Shown here: piece after piece, positions 16,680-25,755 of the stretch | Layout of the letters: each line of letters begins with the position of its first letter | How positions within the stretch are numbered: position 1 is the stretch's first letter | DNA from: Clostridia bacterium | GTDB lineage: Bacteria; Bacillota; Clostridia; Oscillospirales; CAG-272 | Assembly (NCBI GenBank): GCA_017467085.1 | Contig: JAFTSW010000039.1 | Location: 1 to 39,981, forward strand | Length of the DNA: 39,981 nt | Direction of reading: 5' to 3' | The notes under the pieces: generated by a model | Seen by the model: only the letters and a program-made list of their open reading frames with translations | The model's database searches: none | What the model was told of the DNA's origin: nothing | Program-made: the position numbers and the translations under genes

Positions 16680-17830
16680 TATTCGTTTCCAATTATTTCA
16701 ATCACCATCAGAAGTTTCTGGCAGATGAGCTCTTCAAAATCTTGGGAGATGGATATCGGTTTATTGCAACCAAGCGAATGAATAGTGAACGTATGGCTCT
16801 CGGCTGGCAACAGTATCAGCCTGAATATGCGATGTGTTCATATGAAAGTGATGAATCCTATCAGCAATGTATGGAAAAGATAAATGCCGCAGATGTGGTG
16901 ATTGTTGGTGCTGCGCCCGAGACTATGGTAAGGCAACGGATACAGAATGGAGGACTAACCTTTCGTTATTCGGAGCGGTTACTGAAAAAAGGACCGGAAC
17001 TCAAGAAGTTTTTGTATCGATATGTTAAATTTCATCGTAACAATCCCCGCAACAAGCCTGTTTACTTGCTTTGCGCCAGCGCATATACAGCAGCCGATTA
17101 TGCTCGGTTTGGATTATTTAAGAATAGGGCATTCAAATGGGGATATTTTACGGAAGCAAAAAAATACGAAAGCATTGAGGGTTTGATTTCCAAAAAGGAT
17201 GCGAACGAAATTCTTTGGTGCGGTCGCTTTTTGAAGCTCAAGCATCTGGAGCACGCTGTGCAAGCTGTTGCGAAGCTTTTGAAGGACGGGTATCCTTGCA
17301 AATTGAAAATTATCGGCAGTGGCGAAGAGGAAGCGAATATAAAGGCGCAAATTGAGGAGTTGGGGGTTGCGCAAAACGTTACGTTCATAGGGAACGTATC
17401 CTCCGATAAAGTCAGAGAGCATATGGAGAAGGCGGGTGTTTTTCTTTTCACCTCTGATTTTAACGAGGGCTGGGGAGCGGTTCTGAATGAATCTATGAAT
17501 AGTGGCTGTGCCGTTGTAGCAAGCCACGCAATTGGCGCCGCTCCTTTTCTGATAGAGGATGGGAAAAACGGATTGTTGTATGAAAGCGTTAATGTAGATC
17601 ATCTGTATCAAAAAATCAAGAATTTGTTAGATGATAAAAAACAACAGGCGGCGCTTGGAAGAGCAGCATATGAAACAATCGTGGATTTCTGGAATCCCCG
17701 TTTTGCTGCGCAACGCTTCTTGCTTCTTAGCGAAAGCATTTTGAATGGAGAGACGGAGACCTTTGAACGAGGACCGTGCAGTAAAGCAGAGCTTTTAAGG
17801 AACAATTGGTATTCTGCGGAGCAGAAATAA
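16658..17830 (+). CDS. Glycosyltransferase family 4
   Basis: A 390-residue GT-B transferase of the repeat-unit pathway. The C-terminal domain is clear: ILWCGRFLKLKHLEHAVQA, KIIGSGEEEANIKAQI, VTFIGNVSSDKVREHM, and FTSDFNEGWGAVLNESMNSGCAVVAS in pieces, including the E-x7-E residues. The N-terminal acceptor domain starts with VVFVSNYFNHHQKFLADEL. The ATG at 16658 has an AAAGG-like site and begins the conserved strand, inside the last 22 bases of wzy, which suggests coupling. Acceptor and donor are unknown. Confidence 0.9.
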   Translation: MAGVKSVVFVSNYFNHHQKFLADELFKILGDGYRFIATKRMNSERMALGWQQYQPEYAMCSYESDESYQQCMEKINAADVVIVGAAPETMVRQRIQNGGLTFRYSERLLKKGPELKKFLYRYVKFHRNNPRNKPVYLLCASAYTAADYARFGLFKNRAFKWGYFTEAKKYESIEGLISKKDANEILWCGRFLKLKHLEHAVQAVAKLLKDGYPCKLKIIGSGEEEANIKAQIEELGVAQNVTFIGNVSSDKVREHMEKAGVFLFTSDFNEGWGAVLNESMNSGCAVVASHAIGAAPFLIEDGKNGLLYESVNVDHLYQKIKNLLDDKKQQAALGRAAYETIVDFWNPRFAAQRFLLLSESILNGETETFERGPCSKAELLRNNWYSAEQK

Positions 17831-17869
17831 AAGAGAAACTTATTTATTTGAGTGTAAGAAGGTTCAAAA

Positions 17870-19387
17870 ATGAATTCATCAAAGCAAATAAAGTTTGGCG
17901 CTTTAATATCCTATTTTTCTATTGCCTTTAATATCATTGCGGGTTTGGTTTATACGCCCTGGATGATAAGTCAAATCGGGCAAAGCGATTATGGGCTATA
18001 TACGTTAGCCAATTCCTTGATAACCCTTTTTATAGTGGATTTTGGACTTGGCAGTGCCGTTTCGCGATATGTATCAAAATATCGTGCGGAAGGTGACGAA
18101 GAAAAAGTAAATAATTTCCTCGGAGCTATTTATAAGCTGTACGCCATTATAGACGCCGTAATTTTCGTGGTGTTGCTCATCTTGTTTTTCTTCTTGGATG
18201 TTATTTACGTAAAGCTCTCTCCGATAGAGCTGGAAAAATTTAAGGTTGTCTATATTTTGGCTGCCTCTTACGCAGTTATTCATTTTCCGTTTTTTACTCT
18301 TAACGGAATTTTAACCTCATATGAAAAGTTTGTTCCCTTGAAACTGGCTGATCTTCTGTGTAAAGTAATGACCATAGGATTCACTGTGGTGGCGTTGCTT
18401 TTTGGCTTTGGACTGTATTCCTTGGTTGCCGTTCATTCTATTACCGGAATAATCACGATTGCTCTGAAGCTTATATTTGTTAAGAAGCTAACGCCTGTAA
18501 AGGTTAACTTAAAATATGGTAGCCGCGCTCTTTACAAGGATGTTTTTGGCTTTTCTGTATGGGTCACAGTTGCGTCGCTTGCCCATAGATTGATTTTTAA
18601 CATCACACCTACCATTCTTGGAATAGTTGCAAGTGTTTCGGCAATCGCTGTCTTTGGCGTGATAACCACCATAGAAGGATATGTATATACGATAACAAGC
18701 GCAATAAACGGTATGTTTTTGCCAAAAATATCTCGTATATATTCAAAAGGCAATGGTGCGGAAAAGAACCTGACTCCGTTGTTACTTGGAGTTGGGAAAT
18801 TTCAGTATGCCCTTAACGGTATAATAATCGTGGGCTTTGCTGTGCTGGGCAAGCAGTTTATTACCCTTTGGATGGGAGCAGATTATCTAGACGCATATTG
18901 GGGGGTGCTGCTTGTAACGGTTCCCGGGCTTTTCTTTAATTCGTTGCAAATCGGCAATACGGCTTTAATCGTTCAGAACAAGGTGAAGTACCGTGCTATC
19001 GTCAGTTTAATAGCCGGAATAATTAATGTTTCGCTGTCTTTCTTTTTCTCGCATTTCTTTGGTGTGATGGGAGCGGCGATATCAATTTTTGTCGCCTATA
19101 TGTTCAAGGCAATAGCCACAAACGTGGTATGCTACAAGGTCTTAAAGTTAGATATACCGCAATTTGTAAGAAAGTGCTATATAAGAATGTCTTTGTCCAG
19201 TATGGTTGCTTTGCTCATTAGCTTGGGAATAAATTTCGTTATTCCTGACGCAGGTTGGGGCATTTTTGCGTTGAAGGTCATTATCGTTGCCCTTGTGTAT
19301 TGCCTGTGCATATTTATCATGGGCATCAATTCAAGTGAAAGAAAAAATGTTCTTGGTGCAATTTCTTCGAAACTAAAAAGAAGTTGA
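17870..19387 (+). CDS. wzx: Oligosaccharide flippase, Wzx-like (MOP superfamily)
   Basis: It moves the completed lipid-linked repeat unit across the membrane. The 505-residue protein has about 12-14 hydrophobic segments. An N-terminal stretch reads YFSIAFNIIAGLVYTPWM, followed by QSDYGLYTLANS and DFGLGSAVSRY, the pattern typical of polysaccharide exporters in the MATE-like superfamily. AAGAAGG precedes the start. It follows a glycosyltransferase by 39 bases and precedes the second LicD. With Wzy it defines a Wzx/Wzy-dependent pathway rather than an ABC-transporter route. Confidence 0.93.
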   Translation: MNSSKQIKFGALISYFSIAFNIIAGLVYTPWMISQIGQSDYGLYTLANSLITLFIVDFGLGSAVSRYVSKYRAEGDEEKVNNFLGAIYKLYAIIDAVIFVVLLILFFFLDVIYVKLSPIELEKFKVVYILAASYAVIHFPFFTLNGILTSYEKFVPLKLADLLCKVMTIGFTVVALLFGFGLYSLVAVHSITGIITIALKLIFVKKLTPVKVNLKYGSRALYKDVFGFSVWVTVASLAHRLIFNITPTILGIVASVSAIAVFGVITTIEGYVYTITSAINGMFLPKISRIYSKGNGAEKNLTPLLLGVGKFQYALNGIIIVGFAVLGKQFITLWMGADYLDAYWGVLLVTVPGLFFNSLQIGNTALIVQNKVKYRAIVSLIAGIINVSLSFFFSHFFGVMGAAISIFVAYMFKAIATNVVCYKVLKLDIPQFVRKCYIRMSLSSMVALLISLGINFVIPDAGWGIFALKVIIVALVYCLCIFIMGINSSERKNVLGAISSKLKRS

Positions 19388-19455
19388 ATGTGTGTTCTAA
19401 CTAATGAACGCCGAAGGCAAGATTGAAAGCAATACTTGAAAAAGGAGTGAAGGCA

Positions 19456-20280
19456 ATGGATAGTGTAAGCGCTTGGCGCGAAGCGACTGTGGAAGAGGTC
19501 AAGGCAATTCAACTTAACATATTGAAATGTGTTAAAGAGTTTTGTACTGAAAACAACATTCGGTTCTTTTTGATGTACGGCACGCTCTTGGGAGCGGTAC
19601 GGCATAAAGGATATATTCCGTGGGATGATGACGTGGATATATGTATGTTGAAAGAGGATTATAAGAAATTTACACAATTATTTAATGCGAGCCAAGAGCG
19701 ATATCGGGTATATTCTCGTGAGATAGATAAAACTTTTCCGTACTATTTCGCCAAAATTGTTGATACCGACACAAGGCTTTCAGAATTCATCGATGGAAAG
19801 TCGGTTGATTTGGGAATCAATGTTGACCTTTTCTTGTTGGACACTATACCGTCTGATTTGAAAAAACGGTCTGATATGTTTAAAAAGGTGAAAAAGATTA
19901 AAAAGAAAATGTCTTTTACCACCATCGACACCACTCGAAAAAGAGTTTGGTACAAACAGCTTTACATAAAGATAATGCGGCTGCTTTTACGCAAAAAAAG
20001 GGCCGAGTATTGTTGGGATATCCAGCGGACTGTGGAAAAATATCAAGAGCCTTTTGATGACAGCTTGTATGAAATGATGTCGCCTTATGGCTTGAAATCA
20101 ATTCTTGCGTTGGAATGGTTTTCGAACACTTGTGAATTGGAATTTGAGGGCGCTTTGTTTCCTGCACCGACCGATTACAAAGCAATATTACAAGCATTGT
20201 ATGGGGATTATATGATACAACCGCCCAAGGAAAAACAGATTACGCACCATATCTATAAAGCATATTTGAAAAAGGAGTAA
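19456..20280 (+). CDS. licD: LicD family phosphotransferase (second copy)
   Basis: Like the first copy, it carries the LicD signature: LMYGTLLGAVRHKG then IPWDDDVDICML, and NVDLFLLDTIP further on. It has 274 residues. AAAGGAG ends about eight bases before the ATG at 19456, so I prefer it to a TTG start 33 bases upstream. It differs clearly from the first copy outside the motif and is rich in lysine (KKVKKIKKK), so it is not a recent duplicate. It lies five bases before the LicC-like gene, whose product would make its CDP-donor. Two LicD genes suggest two substitution sites or two acceptors. Confidence 0.9.
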   Translation: MDSVSAWREATVEEVKAIQLNILKCVKEFCTENNIRFFLMYGTLLGAVRHKGYIPWDDDVDICMLKEDYKKFTQLFNASQERYRVYSREIDKTFPYYFAKIVDTDTRLSEFIDGKSVDLGINVDLFLLDTIPSDLKKRSDMFKKVKKIKKKMSFTTIDTTRKRVWYKQLYIKIMRLLLRKKRAEYCWDIQRTVEKYQEPFDDSLYEMMSPYGLKSILALEWFSNTCELEFEGALFPAPTDYKAILQALYGDYMIQPPKEKQITHHIYKAYLKKE

Positions 20281-20284
20281 AAAA

Positions 20285-21007
20285 ATGAAAGCTTTAATTC
20301 TGAATTCCGGACTTGGTCACCGTATGGGTGACATCACCAAAACCCACCCCAAATGTATGACGGAGATTTCCGAGAAGGACACCATTCTTTCTCATCAGCT
20401 GAAGCTGGTGGCAGAGAAGGGGCTGCGCGAGGTTGTGATGACCACGGGCTATTATGATGAGGTTTTGGTAGAATACTGCCATTCCTTGGGCTTGCCCTTG
20501 GAATACACCTTCATCAAGAACCCCATTTATGACAAAACCAACTACATTTATTCCATCTATTGCGCAAGGGAGGCATTGCGGGATGATGACATCATTATGA
20601 TGCACGGCGATTTGGTTTTCGAGGCGCACGTTTTTGATGCCGTCTTGAACAGTCCGCGCAGCTGTATGACCGTCAGCTCCACCTTGCCCCTGCCCGAAAA
20701 GGATTTCAAGGCAGTGATTCACGGGGACAAAATCGAAAAGGTCGGCATCGAGTTCTTCGATGACGCGATGGCGGCACAGCCGCTGTACAAGCTCTGCCGT
20801 GAGGATTGGGCAGTATGGCTGGACAAGATTTGCGAGTTCTGCGAAACGGATAACCGCAAGTGCTATGCGGAAAACGCCTTTAACCAGGTTTCCGACAAAT
20901 GCAATATCTATACCCTCGACTTCAAGGACGCCCTCTGCGGCGAGATTGACACCCCCGAGGATTTGGGTGTTATCTCCGCTTGGCTTGCGAGAGTCGAGCC
21001 CGTATAA
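20285..21007 (+). CDS. licC: LicC-like nucleotidyltransferase (phosphocholine cytidylyltransferase family)
   Basis: A 240-residue sugar-phosphate or alcohol-phosphate nucleotidyltransferase with the N-terminal nucleotide-binding motif LNSGLGHRMG, then THPKCMTEI, and MMHGDLVFE for the metal Asp. The C-terminal GEIDTPEDLG is typical of the LicC branch. The usual Ala-Ala-Gly-x-Gly start reads Asn-Ser-Gly-Leu-Gly, a mild departure. Its likely role is to make CDP-choline, or a related CDP-alcohol, for the LicD proteins. The ribosome site AAGGAG lies inside the end of licD. Base composition returns here to that of the flanks. No choline kinase (LicA) or choline importer (LicB) is visible. Confidence 0.78.
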   Translation: MKALILNSGLGHRMGDITKTHPKCMTEISEKDTILSHQLKLVAEKGLREVVMTTGYYDEVLVEYCHSLGLPLEYTFIKNPIYDKTNYIYSIYCAREALRDDDIIMMHGDLVFEAHVFDAVLNSPRSCMTVSSTLPLPEKDFKAVIHGDKIEKVGIEFFDDAMAAQPLYKLCREDWAVWLDKICEFCETDNRKCYAENAFNQVSDKCNIYTLDFKDALCGEIDTPEDLGVISAWLARVEPV

Positions 21008-21061
21008 GCTCTTTTTGGATTTTATCTCTTAAAAATAAAAACGCGTAGGAGAAGCATCAAC

Positions 21062-22102
21062 ATGTCACTTTTCAAAGACAAAACCTTAATGATTACGGGC
21101 GGAACAGGTTCCTTCGGTAACGCCGTGCTGAACCGCTTTTTAACGACGGATATCGGAGAAATCCGCATCTTTTCCCGTGACGAAAAGAAGCAGGACGATA
21201 TGCGCCACGAGTACCAGGTAAAATACCCTGCGTACTACGAAAAAATCAAATTCTACATTGGTGACGTGCGCTCCTTGGAGTCCTGCAGAAGCGCTATGCA
21301 CGGCGTAGACTACATTTTCCACGCCGCCGCTCTCAAGCAGGTGCCCTCCTGCGAGTTTTTCCCGATGGAGGCCGTCCGCACCAACGTTATCGGTACGGAT
21401 AACGTCCTGACCGCCGCTATCGAGGAGGGGGTTGAATGCGTGATTTGCCTTTCCACCGATAAGGCGGCATACCCCATCAACGCCATGGGTACCTCCAAGG
21501 CAATGGAGGAGAAGGTGGCAGTTGCCAAGTCCAGATATTCGGGAAAGACCAAAATCTGCTGTACCCGTTACGGCAACGTGATGTGCTCCCGCGGCTCTGT
21601 TATTCCTCTTTGGATTGACCAAATTCGAGCCGGCAACCCCGTCACCATCACCGATGGCACGATGACCCGCTTCATTATGTCCTTGGACGAGGCAGTGGAT
21701 TTGGTGCTGTTCGCCTTTGAGCACGGCGAAAACGGCGACATCCTGGTGCAAAAGGCGCCCGCCTGCACCATTCAGACCCAGGCAGAGGCTGTCTGCGAGC
21801 TGTTTGGTGGTGATAAGGCAACTATTCGCACCATCGGCATCCGTCACGGTGAAAAGATGTACGAAACCCTTCTTACCAACGAGGAATGTGCCCACGCGGT
21901 GGATATGGGCGATTTTTACCGTGTGCCTGCGGACAAGCGTGGTCTTAACTACGATAAGTATTTTACCCAGGGCGAAACCGGGCGCAACGTCCTGACCGAG
22001 TTCAACAGCAACAACACCCGCCTTTTGACCTTGGAGGAAACCAAGGCAAAGATTGCCTCCCTTGCGTATATCCAAGAGGAGCTGGCAAAGGACGGCAAAT
22101 AA
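21062..22102 (+). CDS. capE: UDP-GlcNAc 4,6-dehydratase / 5-epimerase, CapE/WbjB/FnlA type
   Basis: It catalyses the first step to UDP-N-acetyl-L-fucosamine, dehydrating and C5-epimerising UDP-GlcNAc. TGGTGSFG at the N-terminus binds NADP. The active site reads LSTDKAAYPINAMGTSK, with Met in place of the usual SDR tyrosine and Lys four residues on; that Ser-Met-Lys set is known for the CapE/WbjB branch. The length (346 residues) fits. CapF starts one base after its stop and CapG follows directly, giving the full three-enzyme pathway in order. GTAGGAG precedes the start. Confidence 0.95.
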   Translation: MSLFKDKTLMITGGTGSFGNAVLNRFLTTDIGEIRIFSRDEKKQDDMRHEYQVKYPAYYEKIKFYIGDVRSLESCRSAMHGVDYIFHAAALKQVPSCEFFPMEAVRTNVIGTDNVLTAAIEEGVECVICLSTDKAAYPINAMGTSKAMEEKVAVAKSRYSGKTKICCTRYGNVMCSRGSVIPLWIDQIRAGNPVTITDGTMTRFIMSLDEAVDLVLFAFEHGENGDILVQKAPACTIQTQAEAVCELFGGDKATIRTIGIRHGEKMYETLLTNEECAHAVDMGDFYRVPADKRGLNYDKYFTQGETGRNVLTEFNSNNTRLLTLEETKAKIASLAYIQEELAKDGK

Positions 22103-22103
22103 G

Positions 22104-23303
22104 ATGAATATATTGATTACGGGCGCCTTGGGCTTCGTCGGCAAGAACTTGACGGCGGCGCTCCAAAGCATCAAGGAGGGGAAGGATAGAACCCACCCCG
22201 CCCTTTCAATTGACGAGCTGTATCTCTACGATGTGCATTCCACCTTGGAGGAGTTAGACACCGCTTGTCAAAAGGCAGACTTCGTTTTTCACCTGGCGGG
22301 CGTCAACCGCCCCCAGAATCCCGAGGAGTTTATGCAGGGAAACTTCGGCTTCACCTCCACTCTCTTCGATACTCTGAAAAAGCACGGCAATACCTGCCCC
22401 GTTATGATTTCCTCCTCCATTCAGGCTACCTGCATCGGGCGCTACGATAGCGACTACGGCAGAAGCAAGAAGGCAGGGGAGGAGGTTGCCTTTGCCTATG
22501 GCGAGGCAACGGGCGCCAAGGTGCTGGTTTACCGCTTTCCCAACCTTTTCGGCAAGTGGTGCCGCCCCAATTACAATTCCGCGGTGGCAACCTTCTGCCA
22601 CAATACCGCCAATGACCTGCCTATTACCGTCAACGACCCTGCTGTTCGCTTAGAGCTGCTCTATATCGATGACCTGGTAGACGAAATGCTGCTGGCGTTA
22701 GAGGGCAAGGAGCATCACTGCACCTTCGACGGTATCGAAACTGTTCTTTGTGAGGATGGCGCCTATTGCGCCGCCCCCGTTACCCACAAGGTGACGCTGG
22801 GGGAGATTGTCGAGCTGCTTTCCGCCTTCAAGGCGCAGCCCGAAACCCTCATAATGCCCGAAATTGCGGGCGGCTCCTTTGCCAAAAAGCTGTATAGCAC
22901 CTATCTTTCCTACCTGCCCAAGGAGAAGGTCGCCTTCCCCTTGAAAATGAATGAGGACGCCCGCGGCTCCTTCACCGAGCTTCTTCGCACCGAAAAATGC
23001 GGACAGGTTTCGGTCAATATCTCCAAGCCCGGTATCACCAAGGGCCAGCATTGGCATCATACCAAGTGGGAGTTCTTCATCGTGGTTTCGGGACGCGGCT
23101 TGATTCAGCAGCGCAAGATAGGCACCGATGAGGTTTTGAATTTCGAGGTCAGCGGTGAGAAAATTGAGGCGGTGCATATGCTCCCCGGCTATACGCACAA
23201 CATCATCAACCTGTCTGAAACGGAAAATCTCGTTACGGTTATGTGGGCAAACGAGCCCTTTGACCCGACAAAGCCCGATACTTTTTTTGAGGTGGTAGAG
23301 TAA
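22104..23303 (+). CDS. capF: CapF/WbjC bifunctional reductase-epimerase
   Basis: Second enzyme of the UDP-L-FucNAc route: C3 epimerisation by a C-terminal cupin and NADPH-dependent C4 reduction by an N-terminal SDR domain. The SDR part (about residues 1-245) has TGALGFVG, SSSIQAT and the YGRSK catalytic pair. The cupin part (about 270-399) has HWHHTKWEFF metal histidines and GYTHNIINL. The 399 residues are full length. The ATG at 22104 lies one base after capE, and its stop overlaps capG by one base (TAATG), so the three are translationally coupled. Confidence 0.95.
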   Translation: MNILITGALGFVGKNLTAALQSIKEGKDRTHPALSIDELYLYDVHSTLEELDTACQKADFVFHLAGVNRPQNPEEFMQGNFGFTSTLFDTLKKHGNTCPVMISSSIQATCIGRYDSDYGRSKKAGEEVAFAYGEATGAKVLVYRFPNLFGKWCRPNYNSAVATFCHNTANDLPITVNDPAVRLELLYIDDLVDEMLLALEGKEHHCTFDGIETVLCEDGAYCAAPVTHKVTLGEIVELLSAFKAQPETLIMPEIAGGSFAKKLYSTYLSYLPKEKVAFPLKMNEDARGSFTELLRTEKCGQVSVNISKPGITKGQHWHHTKWEFFIVVSGRGLIQQRKIGTDEVLNFEVSGEKIEAVHMLPGYTHNIINLSETENLVTVMWANEPFDPTKPDTFFEVVE

Positions 23304-24472
23304 TGTTTGAAAATGTAAAATGGAAAGAAAACGGAAAACTGAAGCTGTTGATTATCGTGGGCACCCGTCCCGAAATCATTCGCTTGGCGGCGGTTATCAA
23401 TAAGTGCCGCACCTATTTTGATACAATCCTTGCCCACACGGGGCAGAACTATGACTACAACCTTAACGGCGTGTTCTTCAAGGATTTGAAGCTTGCCGAC
23501 CCCGAGGTGTACTTAGATGCCGTTGGCGCCGACCTTGGCGAAACCTGCGGCAATATTATCGCCAAATCCTATAAGCTGATGGCGGAAATCAAACCCGATG
23601 CGGTTCTGGTTCTGGGGGACACCAACTCCTGCCTTTCCGTTATCGGAGCCAAGCGCCTGCACATTCCCATCTTCCATATGGAAGCGGGAAACCGTTGCAA
23701 GGACGAGTGTCTGCCCGAAGAAACCAACCGCCGTATCGTGGATATCATTTCCGACGTCAATATGGCGTATTCCGAGCACGCCCGCCGCTATCTTGCCGAT
23801 TGCGGACTGCCCAAGGAGCGCACCTACGTAACGGGCTCTCCAATGGCGGAGGTGCTGCATAACAACCTGGCGGAAATCGAGGCAAGCGATATTCACGCGC
23901 GTCTGGGCCTTGAAAAAGGAAAGTACATTCTGCTTTCTGCCCACCGTGAGGAAAATATTGACACCGAAGCCAACTTCACCAGCCTCTTTACCGCCATCAA
24001 CAAAATGGCAGAGAAGTATGATATGCCCATTCTCTATTCCTGCCATCCCCGTTCCCGTAACCGATTGGCGGCAAGCGGCTTCAAGCTTGACCCCCGTGTC
24101 ATTCAGCACGAGCCCTTGGGCTTCCACGATTATAACTGCTTGCAGATGAACGCCTTTGCCGTGGTGTCCGATAGCGGCACTCTGCCCGAGGAAAGCTCCT
24201 TCTTTACCTCCATCGGCAAGCCCTTTCCCGCTATTTGCATCCGCACCTCCACCGAGCGCCCCGAGGCGTTGGATAAGGCGTGCTTTATCCTGTCGGGCAT
24301 CGATGAAAAGGGACTCTTGCAGGCAGTCGATACGGCGGTAGAAATGAACAGAAACGGCGACTACGGCATTCCCGTTCCCGATTATATCGAGGAGAACGTA
24401 TCCACCAAGGTGGTTAAAATCATCCAATCCTATACGGGCGTTGTCAACAAAATGGTTTGGAGAAAGAATTAA
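23303..24472 (+). CDS. capG: UDP-N-acetylglucosamine 2-epimerase family, CapG/FnlC
   Basis: Third enzyme of the pathway, a non-hydrolysing C2 epimerase that yields UDP-N-acetyl-L-fucosamine. GTRPEIIRLA, HTGQNYD, LGDTNSC, HMEAGNRC, EETNRRI, SAHREENID and VSDSGTLPEESSF are all in the expected order of the WecB-like family. The length of 389 residues is normal. Pairing with CapE and CapF distinguishes it from the other 2-epimerase near 26 kb. The start is one base inside the capF stop codon. Confidence 0.95.
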   Translation: MFENVKWKENGKLKLLIIVGTRPEIIRLAAVINKCRTYFDTILAHTGQNYDYNLNGVFFKDLKLADPEVYLDAVGADLGETCGNIIAKSYKLMAEIKPDAVLVLGDTNSCLSVIGAKRLHIPIFHMEAGNRCKDECLPEETNRRIVDIISDVNMAYSEHARRYLADCGLPKERTYVTGSPMAEVLHNNLAEIEASDIHARLGLEKGKYILLSAHREENIDTEANFTSLFTAINKMAEKYDMPILYSCHPRSRNRLAASGFKLDPRVIQHEPLGFHDYNCLQMNAFAVVSDSGTLPEESSFFTSIGKPFPAICIRTSTERPEALDKACFILSGIDEKGLLQAVDTAVEMNRNGDYGIPVPDYIEENVSTKVVKIIQSYTGVVNKMVWRKN

Positions 24473-24520
24473 ACCGAAAAAATTACCGCCCCAAGGGGTA
24501 ACGGAAAGGAGGGCTTTTCT

Positions 24521-25681
24521 ATGTCAACGGTGGATGTGCTTTTTCTATTGCTTCGCTCCGCTCTGACAGGAGAGCCCTCCCGTCTTCCTAAGGAAGCGCT
24601 GACGGCAGAGGCGCCGGAAGCGCTTTACCGTCTTGCCAAAAAGCACGACGTGGCGCATTTGGTGGCGCTGGCTCTTGAAAGGGAAGGGCTTCTGCCCGAG
24701 GGCAAGCTTGGCGAAGCCCTCAAGTCCCAACAAATGCTGGCGATTTACCGCACCGAAACCGCCCTCTTTGCCTACGATGAAATCAAGGCAGCCTTAGAGG
24801 AGGCAGAAATCCCCTTCATTCCTTTGAAGGGCGCCATTTTGCGGGATTATTATCCCGAGCCCTGGATGCGTACCAGCTGTGATATTGATATCCTTGTCCG
24901 TAAGGAGCAGCTGAATGACGCCGTTGCCGCCCTGCAAGAAAAGGGCTACAAGGCATCGGAGAAGCTCAATTACCACGATATCTCTCTCTATTCGCCCAGC
25001 GGCGTCCACCTGGAGCTGCATTTTAGTATCAAGGAAAATATGCCCCAAATTGACCCGATGCTGGAAAGCGTCTGGGATTACGCCGAGGGAGTCGAGGGCA
25101 AGAAATACGAAAAGCGGCAGTCGGCTGCCTACTTCGTTTTTCACCATATCGCCCATATGTCCTACCATTTTGTAAGCGGTGGCTGTGGCATCAAGCCCCT
25201 CTTGGATTTGTTCGTTATGCGGCAAAAAATGCCTTATGAGGAGGAAAAGGCGCGTGCCCTTTGTGCCGCCTGCGGCTTGGAGGACTTTTACGGAACCGTT
25301 CTCTCCTTAACAGAGGCGTGGCTGGAGGGCAAGCCCCATACGCCGCTAAGCCAAAAAGCCGAGTCCTATATTCTCTCTGGCGGCGTCTACGGCTCCTCCG
25401 AAAATCACGCGGTTGCCAAGCAGGGCGTGGCTGGCGGAAAATTCAAGTATTTCTGGGGCCGACTCTTTCCGCCCCTCTCCTTCTTAAAAGAAACCTATCC
25501 CGTTCTTTCGCGGCATAAATGGCTTTATCCCGTTATGCTCGTGAGAAGGTTTTTTTCCTATCTTTTCACAGGGGGGCTTCGCCGCGGCAAAAAGGAATGG
25601 CAGGCAAATCAAGCCGTTTCCCGTGACGAGGCGCTGCAAATGCGCGCTTTCTTGGAGCAGTTGGGCATTCAGGTAAAATAA
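24521..25681 (+). CDS. Nucleotidyltransferase family protein (NTP_transf_5-like)
   Basis: A 386-residue protein of the uncharacterised nucleotidyltransferase family. The catalytic region is about residues 90-130: a PFIPLKGAILRDYYPE segment and then TSCDIDILV, holding the two metal aspartates. The C-terminal half (about 190-386) is helical, with HHIAHM and a basic segment near the end. Members occur in polysaccharide and peptide-modification loci; the molecular role is unknown. AAGGAGGG lies just before the ATG. It closes the main polysaccharide operon, since a terminator follows within 13 bases. Confidence 0.8.
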   Translation: MSTVDVLFLLLRSALTGEPSRLPKEALTAEAPEALYRLAKKHDVAHLVALALEREGLLPEGKLGEALKSQQMLAIYRTETALFAYDEIKAALEEAEIPFIPLKGAILRDYYPEPWMRTSCDIDILVRKEQLNDAVAALQEKGYKASEKLNYHDISLYSPSGVHLELHFSIKENMPQIDPMLESVWDYAEGVEGKKYEKRQSAAYFVFHHIAHMSYHFVSGGCGIKPLLDLFVMRQKMPYEEEKARALCAACGLEDFYGTVLSLTEAWLEGKPHTPLSQKAESYILSGGVYGSSENHAVAKQGVAGGKFKYFWGRLFPPLSFLKETYPVLSRHKWLYPVMLVRRFFSYLFTGGLRRGKKEWQANQAVSRDEALQMRAFLEQLGIQVK

Positions 25682-25693
25682 ATTCTTTTGCAT

Positions 25694-25736
25694 AAAAAAT
25701 CTCGCGGAGCATAAGAATGGCTCAGCGAGATTTTTT
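25694..25736 (+). terminator. Intrinsic terminator inside the polysaccharide locus
   Basis: AAAAAATCTCGC (25694-25705) pairs with GCGAGATTTTTT (25725-25736). The stem continues through GGAGC/GCTC around a loop, with one bulged base, and ends in six T. The symmetrical A- and T-runs would let it act on both strands. It separates the nucleotidyltransferase gene from the second 2-epimerase. Confidence 0.88.
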
Positions 25737-25755
25737 ATATAGAGGAGAGGAAAAA

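Noticed and set aside
21140-24427. Long minus-strand frames antisense to capE, capF and capG
   Set aside because: Shadows of three well-recognised enzymes; no family resemblance.
24521-25681. Nucleotidyltransferase as a sign of a peptide-modification (RiPP) cluster
   Set aside because: No precursor peptide, protease or cyclase is nearby; the polysaccharide context explains it better.
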